A stretch of 64,000 bases of DNA from Nocardia albiluteola (GTDB lineage Bacteria; Actinomycetota; Actinomycetes; Mycobacteriales; Mycobacteriaceae): NCBI RefSeq assembly GCF_018860155.1, contig NZ_JAHKNI010000024.1:41123-105122 (forward strand), written 5' to 3'. The notes under the pieces were generated by a model. That model made no database searches. It saw only the letters and a program-made list of their open reading frames with translations, and was not told where the DNA came from. Both the position numbers and the translations under genes were made by a program. Of this stretch, positions 51,045 to 59,611 are shown piece by piece. The first letter of the stretch is position 1. The number at the start of each line of letters is the position of its first letter.

Positions 51045-51321
51045 CGCTCGTCCCTCCGTCGGCGCAGAAACCCCTGAGAGCACCATGACAGCCGCCAGCG
51101 AACTCGCCGTGGCGCACAAGTGAACCGGCGGTAGCGTGTGGTCGAACCCGTGTGCGAGCAGGCGAAACGATCACAGGCCCAACAGATTCCGCTACGCCGA
51201 GAATTCCACCTTTGGGCCGTATCAATCCGCCTGCGGTCGCAGTAATCTCGTGGGTGTTCTTGTCCGCGGGCCGTCGGGCTCGGCTGGATCGCCACGACGA
51301 ATGAAATGATGGGGAGCCATC
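51045..51321. promoter_or_regulatory. Divergent promoter region between the two toxin cassettes
   Basis: A 277-bp spacer separates the two WXG100-like genes, which are transcribed outward. It must hold both promoters. GC content is lower near the middle. I could not assign -35/-10 elements or operators with confidence. Confidence 0.6.
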
Positions 51322-51642
51322 ATGTCCGACACCGTGAAGGTGGACACCGCCGCGCTGCGCGAGGCGGCCCACCGAGTCGGCGATCTGGCCGACAAGGTCA
51401 CATCCGTATACGACACGCTGATATGTGCCGTGACCGGCGACGAGGGTGCAAGCCACTGGGGCAGTGACGATCCCGGTACTCAGTTCGCCAACGGACAGAA
51501 CGGCACGGGCGGTTACGTCAAGACCGCTGCGAATCTCGAAGGCGCACTCTCCAAATCCGGCGCCACGCTGAGCGAGTACGCGGATAACATCACGCAGGCG
51601 GCCGACCTCATCGACAAGATGGAAGCCCAGAACGCCGGTTGA
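51322..51642 (+). CDS. WXG100-like ESX substrate (rightward cassette)
   Basis: A 106-residue paralog of the leftward WXG protein, with W-G-S-D in the turn (HWGSDDPGTQF) and a predicted helix on either side. GGGGAG lies 7 bp before the ATG. Unlike its paralog it has no obvious YxxxD/E motif after the second helix, so it may depend on a partner for the export signal. First gene of the rightward cassette. Confidence 0.87.
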   Translation: MSDTVKVDTAALREAAHRVGDLADKVTSVYDTLICAVTGDEGASHWGSDDPGTQFANGQNGTGGYVKTAANLEGALSKSGATLSEYADNITQAADLIDKMEAQNAG

Positions 51643-51703
51643 CCCACCCATACTGACGGCAGGCCGATATGGTCTCGAATGACGGTGTGCCGGAAGGAAT
51701 GCC

Positions 51704-52186
51704 ATGGCCAATGAGGCATTGAAAGCTCAGGTCGCCGAGCTGATGAAATCGGTTCAGGATTACGCCGCCGCCACCGCGCGGGCGCGGGAGCGCCGAGAGC
51801 AGCTGATGGTGACGGCCGAGGCCGCCGACGGCCGGGTCTCGGTGACAGTCAACGCCGACGGCGTGGTGATCGACGTCCAATTCGCGGACGATGTCGACGA
51901 TCTGGACTACGGCGAGATCGCGGCAGCAGTGCGAGTGGCGGCGCAGGACGCGGCCGCCGCGGCGGTCCGCGAATCGGCCGAGATCACGGACGTCACCAGC
52001 CTGGCCCGCGACCTCCCCGGATTCTCCGAGATCCTGCCCGGTCTACCGGATTTCGATCAGATCCGCACCATGTTCCCGTCGGCCCCGAGGGCGCCGACCG
52101 ATCTGCCCGGCTCGCCGTCGCGGACGGCTGCGCAGGCGGATCGAGAGCGGGGCAACCGATCCGAGGTCAACGACTCGCAGTGGTGA
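51704..52186 (+). CDS. YbaB/EbfC-family protein, EspL-like (rightward cassette)
   Basis: A 160-residue paralog of the leftward YbaB-like protein. The core ADGRVSVTVNADGVVIDVQF is closer to canonical YbaB than its partner, and the C-terminus ends DSQW, corresponding to DSSW in the other copy. AGGAATGCC precedes the ATG. It lies between the WXG gene and the toxin, the same order as on the left. Confidence 0.87.
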   Translation: MANEALKAQVAELMKSVQDYAAATARARERREQLMVTAEAADGRVSVTVNADGVVIDVQFADDVDDLDYGEIAAAVRVAAQDAAAAAVRESAEITDVTSLARDLPGFSEILPGLPDFDQIRTMFPSAPRAPTDLPGSPSRTAAQADRERGNRSEVNDSQW

Positions 52187-52240
52187 ACCGGACGCGCACC
52201 GGTTCCGTAACCGCGGTGGAGCCGTGGATCGAGGGTGGTT

Positions 52241-55200
52241 ATGAGCATCATGTTGCCGGACTGGGCCGCTGGCATCATCGGTGTGCTCGGCGGCGGCACG
52301 TGGCCCGAGGCCGACGAGGATGCGTTGTTCGCCCTGGGCGCAGCGTGGAAGCAGGCAGCCGGTGATCTGAAGGCTCTCGACACCGACCTCGCCGACGCCA
52401 AGTCCGCGGTCGACGTGGCGTATCCCGAGGGGAAGGGGCATGACGCGATCGTCGCGGCCCTGGACCAATTCGTCACCGGCAACTCCTCGTTCGACACCCT
52501 GTCCGGGTTCATGGACCAGCTCGGCGACTATTCGGACGGAACCGGTGCGAGCATCGAGCACAGCAAGCTGCAGATCCTGGTCGCCGCCGCGGTGACCGTG
52601 GCGATGCTCGCATCGGCGGCCATCCCCGGCTGCCAGGCGGACCTGCCGCTCGCCTGGGCCATGCTGCGGATGGCGCTGATCGGGATCCTGCAGGAGTTGT
52701 TCATCGAGCTGATACAGCTGGAAGAGGGGCACATCAAGAGCCTCGACGGCTGGGAGATCGCCTTCTCCGGTGCCAATATGGCGGCGAGCGAGCTGGGTGG
52801 CCGGTTGTTCGGCAAGGGATTCGGCAGTCTGCTCGAAAAGATGCTCGCCGGTCCGATCGGCAAGGCCGTCGGCGAGGATCTTCTGAAATCGTTCGCGGGA
52901 AAATTCGGCCAGCAGGCGCTCATCGGAATCGCCGGGGGCACAGGAGGACTCGTTGCCGGCACCGTGGCCGGCGAGGCGCAGTCCACCATCATGCGTGGCC
53001 TCACGACCGGGGACTGGCATCTGGACAAGCCCGAGTTCTCGACCAATATGTTCCTGAACCTGGCGGTGAGCACCGGGCTGCATTCGGCCCTCTCGGAGCA
53101 CGCCCCGGGGACGACGGCGGACACCACGGCCGCACCGGACGTGCCCACCGTCACCCCCGACGTTCCGGTACCCGATACGGGTACGGCGCCGACCGATGCG
53201 ATAACCACCGATTCGGCGTCGCCGAATGGAATCCCTGCTCGGAGCGCTCCGACTGTCACGGAGCAGAGCGGCGGCACGGCCAACGACAGCGGCCCGATGA
53301 TCGGTCGCAGCGAAAGTCAGGTCCCCACAGTCGATTCCGACGCGAATCAGAACAAGCCCCCGGAGCAGGCCGCGGCGGAACCTCGTACCGGGACGCTGAA
53401 GACCGCGGCGCCGGGCCCGGTGCGGTCGAGCCCGGTCACATCGAGGCCGGTGACATCGGATACCGCTCCCGTATCGGACGAGATCCCCGGGCAACCAGCG
53501 CAACCGGCTGCCTCGATCGCTAGCAATTCCGCATCGGAAATCCCAGCGCCTATGCGCGATTCGCCCATCTCTGCCGCGCCGACGAACGAAACCGCCACGC
53601 CGATACCGGGTCCCGCAACGGCCGACGAAACAACAACGCCGGTACCGGCCTCCGCGACGGCGGCGGGCGTGCTCCCGGATGCCTCGACCACCGGCGCCCG
53701 GGGCAGCGGACCGTCGAATCCGCAGACCGATCTCGAGCCACTCCCCGTGGCGAATCGGTCCACGGCCGTCCCGGAGCCGTCTACGCCCGCGCTGGATCCC
53801 GTTGCCGCCGACACGATTTCCCGTATCGATCAGCCGACCGGCAACGAGACGGAATCGCAGGGCGCCGCCGCTCCCGCGGCGCCGCAGAAAACACAGGACA
53901 CGGGAAAATCTCAGGTACCGGCCAGCGACCGGGTTCCGGCCTCGAAGGAGGGGGCGCGCAACGGCCGTACCGAGACCGTGGGTTCCAAGAGCCCGAACGA
54001 GCGCCCCACCCGCGCCGTCGTCTCCGCCGATGATCCGGCCGCCCCGAGGGCCGTCGATGCCAAACCCCAGTCCGAGATCCAGGCTCGCGCGGGAACCGCG
54101 ATCGAGGCGAATCCCGCCGACAAGAGTTTCCGGATCGGCAGCCCGGTCGAATCCGACGACCCGTCACACCAGGACCTTTCGGCGACACCGCCGGAGAATC
54201 CGCAGCAGTTACCGGAGAATTCGGCGGAACAGCCGTCCGATCAGGATCGGGCCGCCATTGCGCGTGCGCGCGGGACCCTCGCGACGCTCGATCGGTACGA
54301 GGGCGAGCATCCGCCGCAGATCGCTTCCGTCCGAACAGACCCGGATCAACCATCGGCGTACGAGTGGCGGCGCTATCCGGATCACCCCGACGGACCGCTC
54401 AGCGTCGTCCGTATCCCCGTGGATATCGCCGTGGATCCGAGCAGCGAGCCCGCCACCGGCGATCGTCTGGAGGCGGGGCTGTGGGAGAAACTCCGGTCCG
54501 CCGGTGACTCCTTGTTCAATCGCGGCCACACACTGCCCTCGGGTGATCGGTTCCTGGCCGAGCTGGTCCCCGCCACCGACGAGGGCAGCGGCGCCGTGAG
54601 CCTGTACCTCACCGAAAACGGCGAATTCGGCACCCTCCATGAGGGCACCACCGTCGACGACCTCGCCCAGCGCCTGCACCAGGACCTGGGTTTGGAGCCC
54701 GGATCCGGCCACGGCCTGAGCGAGGACGACCTCTACAAGTTCAGCCGGGCCATCTGCAGGGTGAACACCGACGCGATGCTGGGCGGTCTGGAGCACATCC
54801 AGCGCCTCGGCAGGTACGCCGAGCTGGAGGATCGCGGAAACCAATACGATCTCGAGGACATCCTGCGGATGCCCGGAGAAAATAGGTTCCGGATCGGGGT
54901 CAACCCGGAGGAATACAGGCGGCTCATCAATCCGGGCGGTCTCGCCGCGCCCGGTCGCGGCGACAACTGTGTCATAGCCTCCCTCTCCGCGCTGGCGACC
55001 TTCTACGGCGACCCGACGGTCTCGGTGCCCCGCGCGCCCACCGTGGTCGACGGCGAGATGACGTACACCGGCGTGGGCGATGCCGAGTGGCGGCAGATCG
55101 GTCCCTGGATGGGCAATCGCCCGTGGGACAACTTCAACGACGGCACGAGGACGATTCCCGAGCAATTCGATGCCCTGCGCGCTCGGATCGAGAGCGCAGG

Positions 55201-58200
55201 GCCGGGATCCGCCGCATTGGTGGGGTGGGGGTGGAAGGTATACGACGCCGAGCAAAATCCGCTGTTCAACCCGGACGGGACACCGATGGTCAACAGTGGC
55301 CATGCCATCGTCCTCGTCTATCCACACGACGCCCAGGGTCCGGTGTGGTTCGATCCACAGTCGGGCGAGATCATCACGGACCCCCGCCTACCGGAAGATG
55401 TGGTGCAGGAAGCGGCATCGCTGGAGTACGTCGCATTCGAACCGCCTGGAGGAACCCCAGATGCCACCGGAACTGAACACCGAGGAACAGGTCAATCACT
55501 ATCTGACACAGGCATTCGGAACGACCCGACGCTTCCGGGTGATCCCCTTCGACCACTGCTGGGTGTGCCAGGCGACGCTGTCCCCGGAGCAGATCGCCCG
55601 GAGGGAACACCTGGGCCTGGGCAGCTACCTGGTGGACAGGCGAACCGGGGTGGTCACGACGATTCCCAGCTCGACGCCCCCACACCTGGCGGGGAAGCGG
55701 TACGACGAGTCGGTCCGGATCGGCCGGCCCCTGCTGGGACGGCAGATCTATCCGCACCTGTCCCGGGTGATCATCCGGCGAACGCGGGAGGATCCGAAGA
55801 CGATCGAATACCAGGTGCGGATCGAATCCCTGGCCCAACCTCCGGAACCGACCAGGGAATACCCCCTGGAGATCACCAAGACCAGCCTGGCCTGCCGACC
55901 GGCGACGCCACCGGGGGCGAGCGTGGCGGCCTGGGCGCAGTGGCAGGCCCGCACGAACGGAACCTGGCCGGAACAGGGGACATTCGAGGAGTAGAGCCCT
56001 CCGCGGAGGGGGGCGGCGGCCCCCTTCCGGGCGCCTCCGGCGAGCAGCTCGAACCCTGGCAGCGGGGTATCGGTGCGCACGGCGACGCCGAACAGCCCAC
56101 GCCGCCTCCGGAATCGCAGCCCGACAGACCGTTCTCCCTGTCGACCACGCCGAACGGCCACGACGTCGAGGCCGCTGCGACCCGGCCCGCTGCGGTCGAG
56201 CCGCCAGGTCCGTCGAAGCCGGGGGCACATCCGGACGAAGGCGCCCAGCGGACATCCCGGCAGCCCGACGGGTCGGACGGACCCGTCCGCCCCCGGCTCC
56301 GTCCCGTCAGGCTCACCGCATTCGAGGGCGAAGACACGAATGAGCCTGCGCCGCATGCCGAGATGCCCGGCACCCTGGCATCGGGCGAATCACCCACATC
56401 GCATGAATCCGGACCTGCCCGCCTCGTCGCGGCGCGCAAGCAGGCCGTCCAGGAATTCAGGGCCGCGTTCCGGGACGGGGCTCCCGAGGAGACGCTGCGA
56501 GAACTGGCTCGCCGAGCCGGGCAGGCGCTCAGGGACGAGCACAAGCTACTGATGGATTCGCTCAACGATCTGCCCTACGACGATGTTCTGCGGCAGCTCG
56601 ACCTGCTCGATCTCCGGGACGCCCCCCTCCAGGAGCAGACACCCGTCCAGGACGTGGAGCGGGCGCTGTCCGGTACGGGCTCGGCACCGGGCGGAAGGGA
56701 GCTGATCATCGGCGGCGGGCGTGCATTCCGGCCGCTGGCACGCGGCGAGTTGACCGTCAACATCGATCCGGAGGCCCGCCCTCACCTGAAGGCGGATGTC
56801 GCGAAGATGGATGCGCTACCCACCGGGACATCCGGTAAGGCCGTATTCGAGAATGTGGGACTCGATCAGCTCACCGCGTCCGCCGCCGCCCAGCTTCACC
56901 GCGTGCTCGAGCCCGGTGGACAGCTGGTGATGACGACGGGCCCGAGGTACTTCGCCGAACAGGGGTTGCGCGAGGCCGTCATCCGCACGCTGGAGAATGC
57001 CGGATTCACCGATATCCGATGGGAATTCAACGAGGAGGCCGATATCCGGCCGTTCTTCGACCGGGACGACGAGGGCACCATTCTGCTGTACTCCGACGGT
57101 GAGCCCCGGCTGCGCTGGGTGCCGGAATCACCGTTTCAGGTCACCGCGACGAAGCCGGGCTCCCCGGAGGCATCTGCGGATGACAGTGCGGCGCCGCGAA
57201 ATGCCGGGACCACGGTTCCGGACGCCCCGGCCCGGCCTCGGCTTCGTCCTGTCAGGCTCACCGGATTCGATACCGGGGACTCGAATCAGCCCACCAGACC
57301 TGACGCCCCGGCCCGGCCTCGGCTTCGTCCCGTCAGGCTCGCCCCGCTCGATGCCGGGGACTCGAATCAGCCTCCGCCGGTTGTGAATCCGGCCGGTGGC
57401 GGATCGGGTGGTGGTGACCATGGTCCCGACATCAGCGAGTTGCCCACGCGGCCCGGAGGCACACAGGACGAGACCGCGAACGCGTACGGTCAGGGCCTGC
57501 GGCCGCAGGGCGCGAACCCGAACCCCCAGGGGCCGATCACGGTCGACCAGATCACGCCGCCGCAGCCGGGCGGCGGCGATGAAGCCGCCCAGATGGCGGG
57601 TGGGCAGCAGATGCAGCAGATGATGCTGCCGCCGGAACAGTCACAGCAGCATGCCCCGCAGCAGCCGGATATGTCGCCGAATCCGCCTGTCCGCGAGGCG
57701 GTTCCGAAGATCATCGATCCGCGAGACCTCGTTCGCCAGCAGGTGATCCTGAACCGGGAGCAGGACGAGCTGAACGTCCGTGACAATCGGCGCATCGCCA
57801 CGGAACAGGCGCTCGCCGACGAGCGCCTTGCCGCCCAGAACGAACTCGACAGGGCGATCAGGGAAAGCCGGGACGTGCGGAACCACACGGCCCGGGTGCG
57901 TGCGGCGCAGGACGCCGAACAGCAGTTCCGCAACCAGGCCGACCCCGACCTCGACGAGCTCCGCAAGCGAGTCGCCGACCGGCAGCAGGCGGTGAACAAG
58001 GCCCTGCGTCAGACCGGGCGTCCCCCGGCGGGCCTGTACGACAAGGTCGCGAGCGCGGAGGCCGAACGGCGGGCCCTGCGCGGGCAGCGGGCGGGCGTGC
58101 AGACACTACTCGATCAGGTCAAGGCGCAGATTGATGCCCTGCGGCAGCACGGAAACGGCGCCGATCCGGATGTGGCCCAGCGGATGAAGGAACTGCTGGA

Positions 58201-59554
58201 CCAGCGTACCCAGCTGATCGGGGACAAGATCGGGCTCGACGAGAAGTGGGTTCAGGCCAATATCGCCGTCCACAGCCTGCTGCGATTCGGTAACGACCAG
58301 AGCGGGGCCACCGTCGATCTGAGCAGTGCCCGCGTGATCGCCCGATTCGAATTGCCGGTCAGCGGCAACGATCGGATGCAGGTGAATTTCACCAGGCAGA
58401 TGCTCGACGAGCAGGTGCGCAACGGCAACCTGTCCCCGATTCTTCCCGAGGAGCTCCGCAGGCCGATCAGCGCGGTCCGCGCGGTGCTCAATGAATCCGG
58501 ATCGACACCCGAGCGGGTGCGGGCCGCGCTCGACGCGGCGCGCAGCCAGATCGATCTCGCCGCGCGGAATGTTCCCGATCCCAGGGTGACCGCCTACGCC
58601 CACAGGTTGATCAATGAACTCGAGACCGGATCGAGTCTGCCCGAACAGCATTGGTGGCAGCGGGCGGCGTGGCGCAGCGGCGTGGTGGATTCTCAGTCGG
58701 TCACGAAGACCATGCGGGTCGGGGCGGATATTGTGGAGGCCGGGAACGGGACCCGTTATCTGCGGTTCAACAGGCTGACCGACATGATCGCGTACGAGGC
58801 CAATAGATATTACTTCGGGTCCGGCGTCTGGGACGGGCTCTCCGATGTGTTGCCGCCGGTCGACCACGAACTGCTCTGGCACGAACACTTCGGCCTGGGC
58901 TATTCGGCGTCGGCTAATACCGCGGTCGTGGAAGCGAGCGGCCGGCGATTCGAGCAGAATGTGGACCAGCGCGATTATTTTGCCGTCAAGATCAATCCTC
59001 TCGCTCCCGGCCCGGCCTTCATCGAACAGCATGTCAACTTCTGGCCGGAGGCGGAGTCACAGCAGGATCCGGCCACCTTCGACCCCGCGCTGAACCTGCA
59101 CGATGTCGACAAGGTAACGATCAAGAACTACTGGGCGGTCAACCCGAGAATATTCTTCAACCATATCGCCCTCGCCGATGTCCCACTGACGGCAAGGATC
59201 GTTATGGACACCGTGTTCACCAGTACCGACAACGGTGCGCCGACGGGGGCCGTCAATTACTCCCTGCAGCTGATGGGGAGTTATTCGGTCCTCGAGAATC
59301 TGGTTCAGAAAACCCTGCCAGGCATACTCGGTGCGAACCATATCACGGTGCCGCCGGATTGGGCGCTGAAAATTCCCGATGTGGGCGGCGACTCCACCAT
59401 CTCCCTCAATCTGAACAAACTCTTCGGCGGTGGTGCCGGGGCGGAGATCCCACCGGAGATGCGGGATGCCCTGGCGCGCGCGGGCATATCCGTCGACCGG
59501 AACGGCAATCTCGCGAACCCGCCGGATCGGTTCCCCAGGCTGCCCCCGCCATAG
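52241..59554 (+). CDS. ESX-type polymorphic toxin with papain-like domain, 2,437 residues
   Basis: N-terminal CpnT-like domain (1-285, starting MSIMLPDW, aligned with MTLEFPSG of the giant toxin, which decides the ATG at 52241 behind GAGGG). A Pro/Thr/Ala linker follows to about 660. The papain-like domain is at about 880-1070 with Cys910 (GDNCVIASLSAL), His1021 (SGHAIVLVYP) and Asp1038 (WFDPQSGE). A 178-codon stretch then overlaps an immunity gene in another frame and reads as disordered linker. After it come a methyltransferase-like region (about 1485-1625), PRLRPVRL repeats, a coiled coil (about 1820-2010) and an uncharacterised C-terminus. Papain-like toxins cleave proteins or deamidate glutamines. 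Whether ribosomes read through the overlap as one protein is unproven. Confidence 0.85.
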   Translation: MSIMLPDWAAGIIGVLGGGTWPEADEDALFALGAAWKQAAGDLKALDTDLADAKSAVDVAYPEGKGHDAIVAALDQFVTGNSSFDTLSGFMDQLGDYSDGTGASIEHSKLQILVAAAVTVAMLASAAIPGCQADLPLAWAMLRMALIGILQELFIELIQLEEGHIKSLDGWEIAFSGANMAASELGGRLFGKGFGSLLEKMLAGPIGKAVGEDLLKSFAGKFGQQALIGIAGGTGGLVAGTVAGEAQSTIMRGLTTGDWHLDKPEFSTNMFLNLAVSTGLHSALSEHAPGTTADTTAAPDVPTVTPDVPVPDTGTAPTDAITTDSASPNGIPARSAPTVTEQSGGTANDSGPMIGRSESQVPTVDSDANQNKPPEQAAAEPRTGTLKTAAPGPVRSSPVTSRPVTSDTAPVSDEIPGQPAQPAASIASNSASEIPAPMRDSPISAAPTNETATPIPGPATADETTTPVPASATAAGVLPDASTTGARGSGPSNPQTDLEPLPVANRSTAVPEPSTPALDPVAADTISRIDQPTGNETESQGAAAPAAPQKTQDTGKSQVPASDRVPASKEGARNGRTETVGSKSPNERPTRAVVSADDPAAPRAVDAKPQSEIQARAGTAIEANPADKSFRIGSPVESDDPSHQDLSATPPENPQQLPENSAEQPSDQDRAAIARARGTLATLDRYEGEHPPQIASVRTDPDQPSAYEWRRYPDHPDGPLSVVRIPVDIAVDPSSEPATGDRLEAGLWEKLRSAGDSLFNRGHTLPSGDRFLAELVPATDEGSGAVSLYLTENGEFGTLHEGTTVDDLAQRLHQDLGLEPGSGHGLSEDDLYKFSRAICRVNTDAMLGGLEHIQRLGRYAELEDRGNQYDLEDILRMPGENRFRIGVNPEEYRRLINPGGLAAPGRGDNCVIASLSALATFYGDPTVSVPRAPTVVDGEMTYTGVGDAEWRQIGPWMGNRPWDNFNDGTRTIPEQFDALRARIESAGPGSAALVGWGWKVYDAEQNPLFNPDGTPMVNSGHAIVLVYPHDAQGPVWFDPQSGEIITDPRLPEDVVQEAASLEYVAFEPPGGTPDATGTEHRGTGQSLSDTGIRNDPTLPGDPLRPLLGVPGDAVPGADRPEGTPGPGQLPGGQANRGGHDDSQLDAPTPGGEAVRRVGPDRPAPAGTADLSAPVPGDHPANAGGSEDDRIPGADRIPGPTSGTDQGIPPGDHQDQPGLPTGDATGGERGGLGAVAGPHERNLAGTGDIRGVEPSAEGGGGPLPGASGEQLEPWQRGIGAHGDAEQPTPPPESQPDRPFSLSTTPNGHDVEAAATRPAAVEPPGPSKPGAHPDEGAQRTSRQPDGSDGPVRPRLRPVRLTAFEGEDTNEPAPHAEMPGTLASGESPTSHESGPARLVAARKQAVQEFRAAFRDGAPEETLRELARRAGQALRDEHKLLMDSLNDLPYDDVLRQLDLLDLRDAPLQEQTPVQDVERALSGTGSAPGGRELIIGGGRAFRPLARGELTVNIDPEARPHLKADVAKMDALPTGTSGKAVFENVGLDQLTASAAAQLHRVLEPGGQLVMTTGPRYFAEQGLREAVIRTLENAGFTDIRWEFNEEADIRPFFDRDDEGTILLYSDGEPRLRWVPESPFQVTATKPGSPEASADDSAAPRNAGTTVPDAPARPRLRPVRLTGFDTGDSNQPTRPDAPARPRLRPVRLAPLDAGDSNQPPPVVNPAGGGSGGGDHGPDISELPTRPGGTQDETANAYGQGLRPQGANPNPQGPITVDQITPPQPGGGDEAAQMAGGQQMQQMMLPPEQSQQHAPQQPDMSPNPPVREAVPKIIDPRDLVRQQVILNREQDELNVRDNRRIATEQALADERLAAQNELDRAIRESRDVRNHTARVRAAQDAEQQFRNQADPDLDELRKRVADRQQAVNKALRQTGRPPAGLYDKVASAEAERRALRGQRAGVQTLLDQVKAQIDALRQHGNGADPDVAQRMKELLDQRTQLIGDKIGLDEKWVQANIAVHSLLRFGNDQSGATVDLSSARVIARFELPVSGNDRMQVNFTRQMLDEQVRNGNLSPILPEELRRPISAVRAVLNESGSTPERVRAALDAARSQIDLAARNVPDPRVTAYAHRLINELETGSSLPEQHWWQRAAWRSGVVDSQSVTKTMRVGADIVEAGNGTRYLRFNRLTDMIAYEANRYYFGSGVWDGLSDVLPPVDHELLWHEHFGLGYSASANTAVVEASGRRFEQNVDQRDYFAVKINPLAPGPAFIEQHVNFWPEAESQQDPATFDPALNLHDVDKVTIKNYWAVNPRIFFNHIALADVPLTARIVMDTVFTSTDNGAPTGAVNYSLQLMGSYSVLENLVQKTLPGILGANHITVPPDWALKIPDVGGDSTISLNLNKLFGGGAGAEIPPEMRDALARAGISVDRNGNLANPPDRFPRLPPP
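54900..55440 (+). other. Rightward toxin: papain-like (Tox-PL / glutamine deamidase) domain
   Basis: Residues about 887-1067. Cys910, His1021 and Asp1038 stand in the order and context of papain-fold toxin 1 domains (N-C near a helix start; GHAIVLV strand; FDPQSG). All three catalytic residues are present, so activity is likely. Confidence 0.8.
55461..55994 (+). CDS. Overprinted candidate immunity protein (YrhB/Imm35-like)
   Basis: 177 residues in the +1 frame relative to the surrounding toxin gene. An ideal GGAGGAA (55448-55454) stands 6 bp before the ATG. Hand-counting the first 40 codons gives about 31 with G/C at position 3 here but about 17 in the toxin frame over the same DNA, so this frame carries host-like coding bias. 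The protein looks globular (HCWVCQATLSPEQIARREHL; SYLVDRRTGVVTTIPSSTP), with the Trp and DR-TG-V pattern of YrhB/Imm35 immunity proteins, and has no signal peptide. It starts right behind the papain-like domain, where a cognate immunity gene is expected. The family call is tentative; the gene itself is well supported. Confidence 0.75.
   Translation: MPPELNTEEQVNHYLTQAFGTTRRFRVIPFDHCWVCQATLSPEQIARREHLGLGSYLVDRRTGVVTTIPSSTPPHLAGKRYDESVRIGRPLLGRQIYPHLSRVIIRRTREDPKTIEYQVRIESLAQPPEPTREYPLEITKTSLACRPATPPGASVAAWAQWQARTNGTWPEQGTFEE
55997..56010. terminator. Perfect 14-bp GC-rich palindrome after the immunity gene
   Basis: CCCTCCGCGGAGGG begins 2 bp after the immunity gene's TAG. It could form a terminator-like stem, but no T-run follows, so termination is uncertain. 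It lies inside the toxin frame. Confidence 0.35.
56690..57100 (+). other. Rightward toxin: methyltransferase-like region
   Basis: Residues about 1484-1620. ELIIGGGRAFRPL resembles the SAM-binding glycine loop, LTVNIDPEARPHLKADVAKM the following acidic strands, and RVLEPGGQLVMTTG the post-motif of class I methyltransferases. It may be a second effector domain or an inactive relic. Confidence 0.5.
57221..57382 (+). repeat. Tandem 81-bp direct repeat encoding PRLRPVRL units
   Basis: Two nearly identical 81-bp copies (starting 57221 and 57302) encode PRLRPVRL-x-x-x-D-x-GDSNQP. A third, more distant copy is near 56295 (PRLRPVRLTAFEGEDTNEP). They sit between toxin domains and may be linker or processing units. 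Confidence 0.8.
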
Positions 59555-59611
59555 GAACGTCGAACGAGCTCTCGATCGAGCAAACCCAGCCAGAAACAGC
59601 AGGAGATCATC

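Noticed and set aside
52043..53503. Long minus-strand frame opposite the start of the rightward toxin.
   Set aside because: It overlaps the YbaB-like gene and toxin N-terminus, whose homology to the left cassette is clear; its product has no recognisable features.
55995..56552. A second overprinted gene in the +1 frame after the immunity gene (56073-56552).
   Set aside because: Its product is Arg/Pro/Ser-rich, it lacks a ribosome binding site, and it does not show the codon bias seen at 55,461-55,994.
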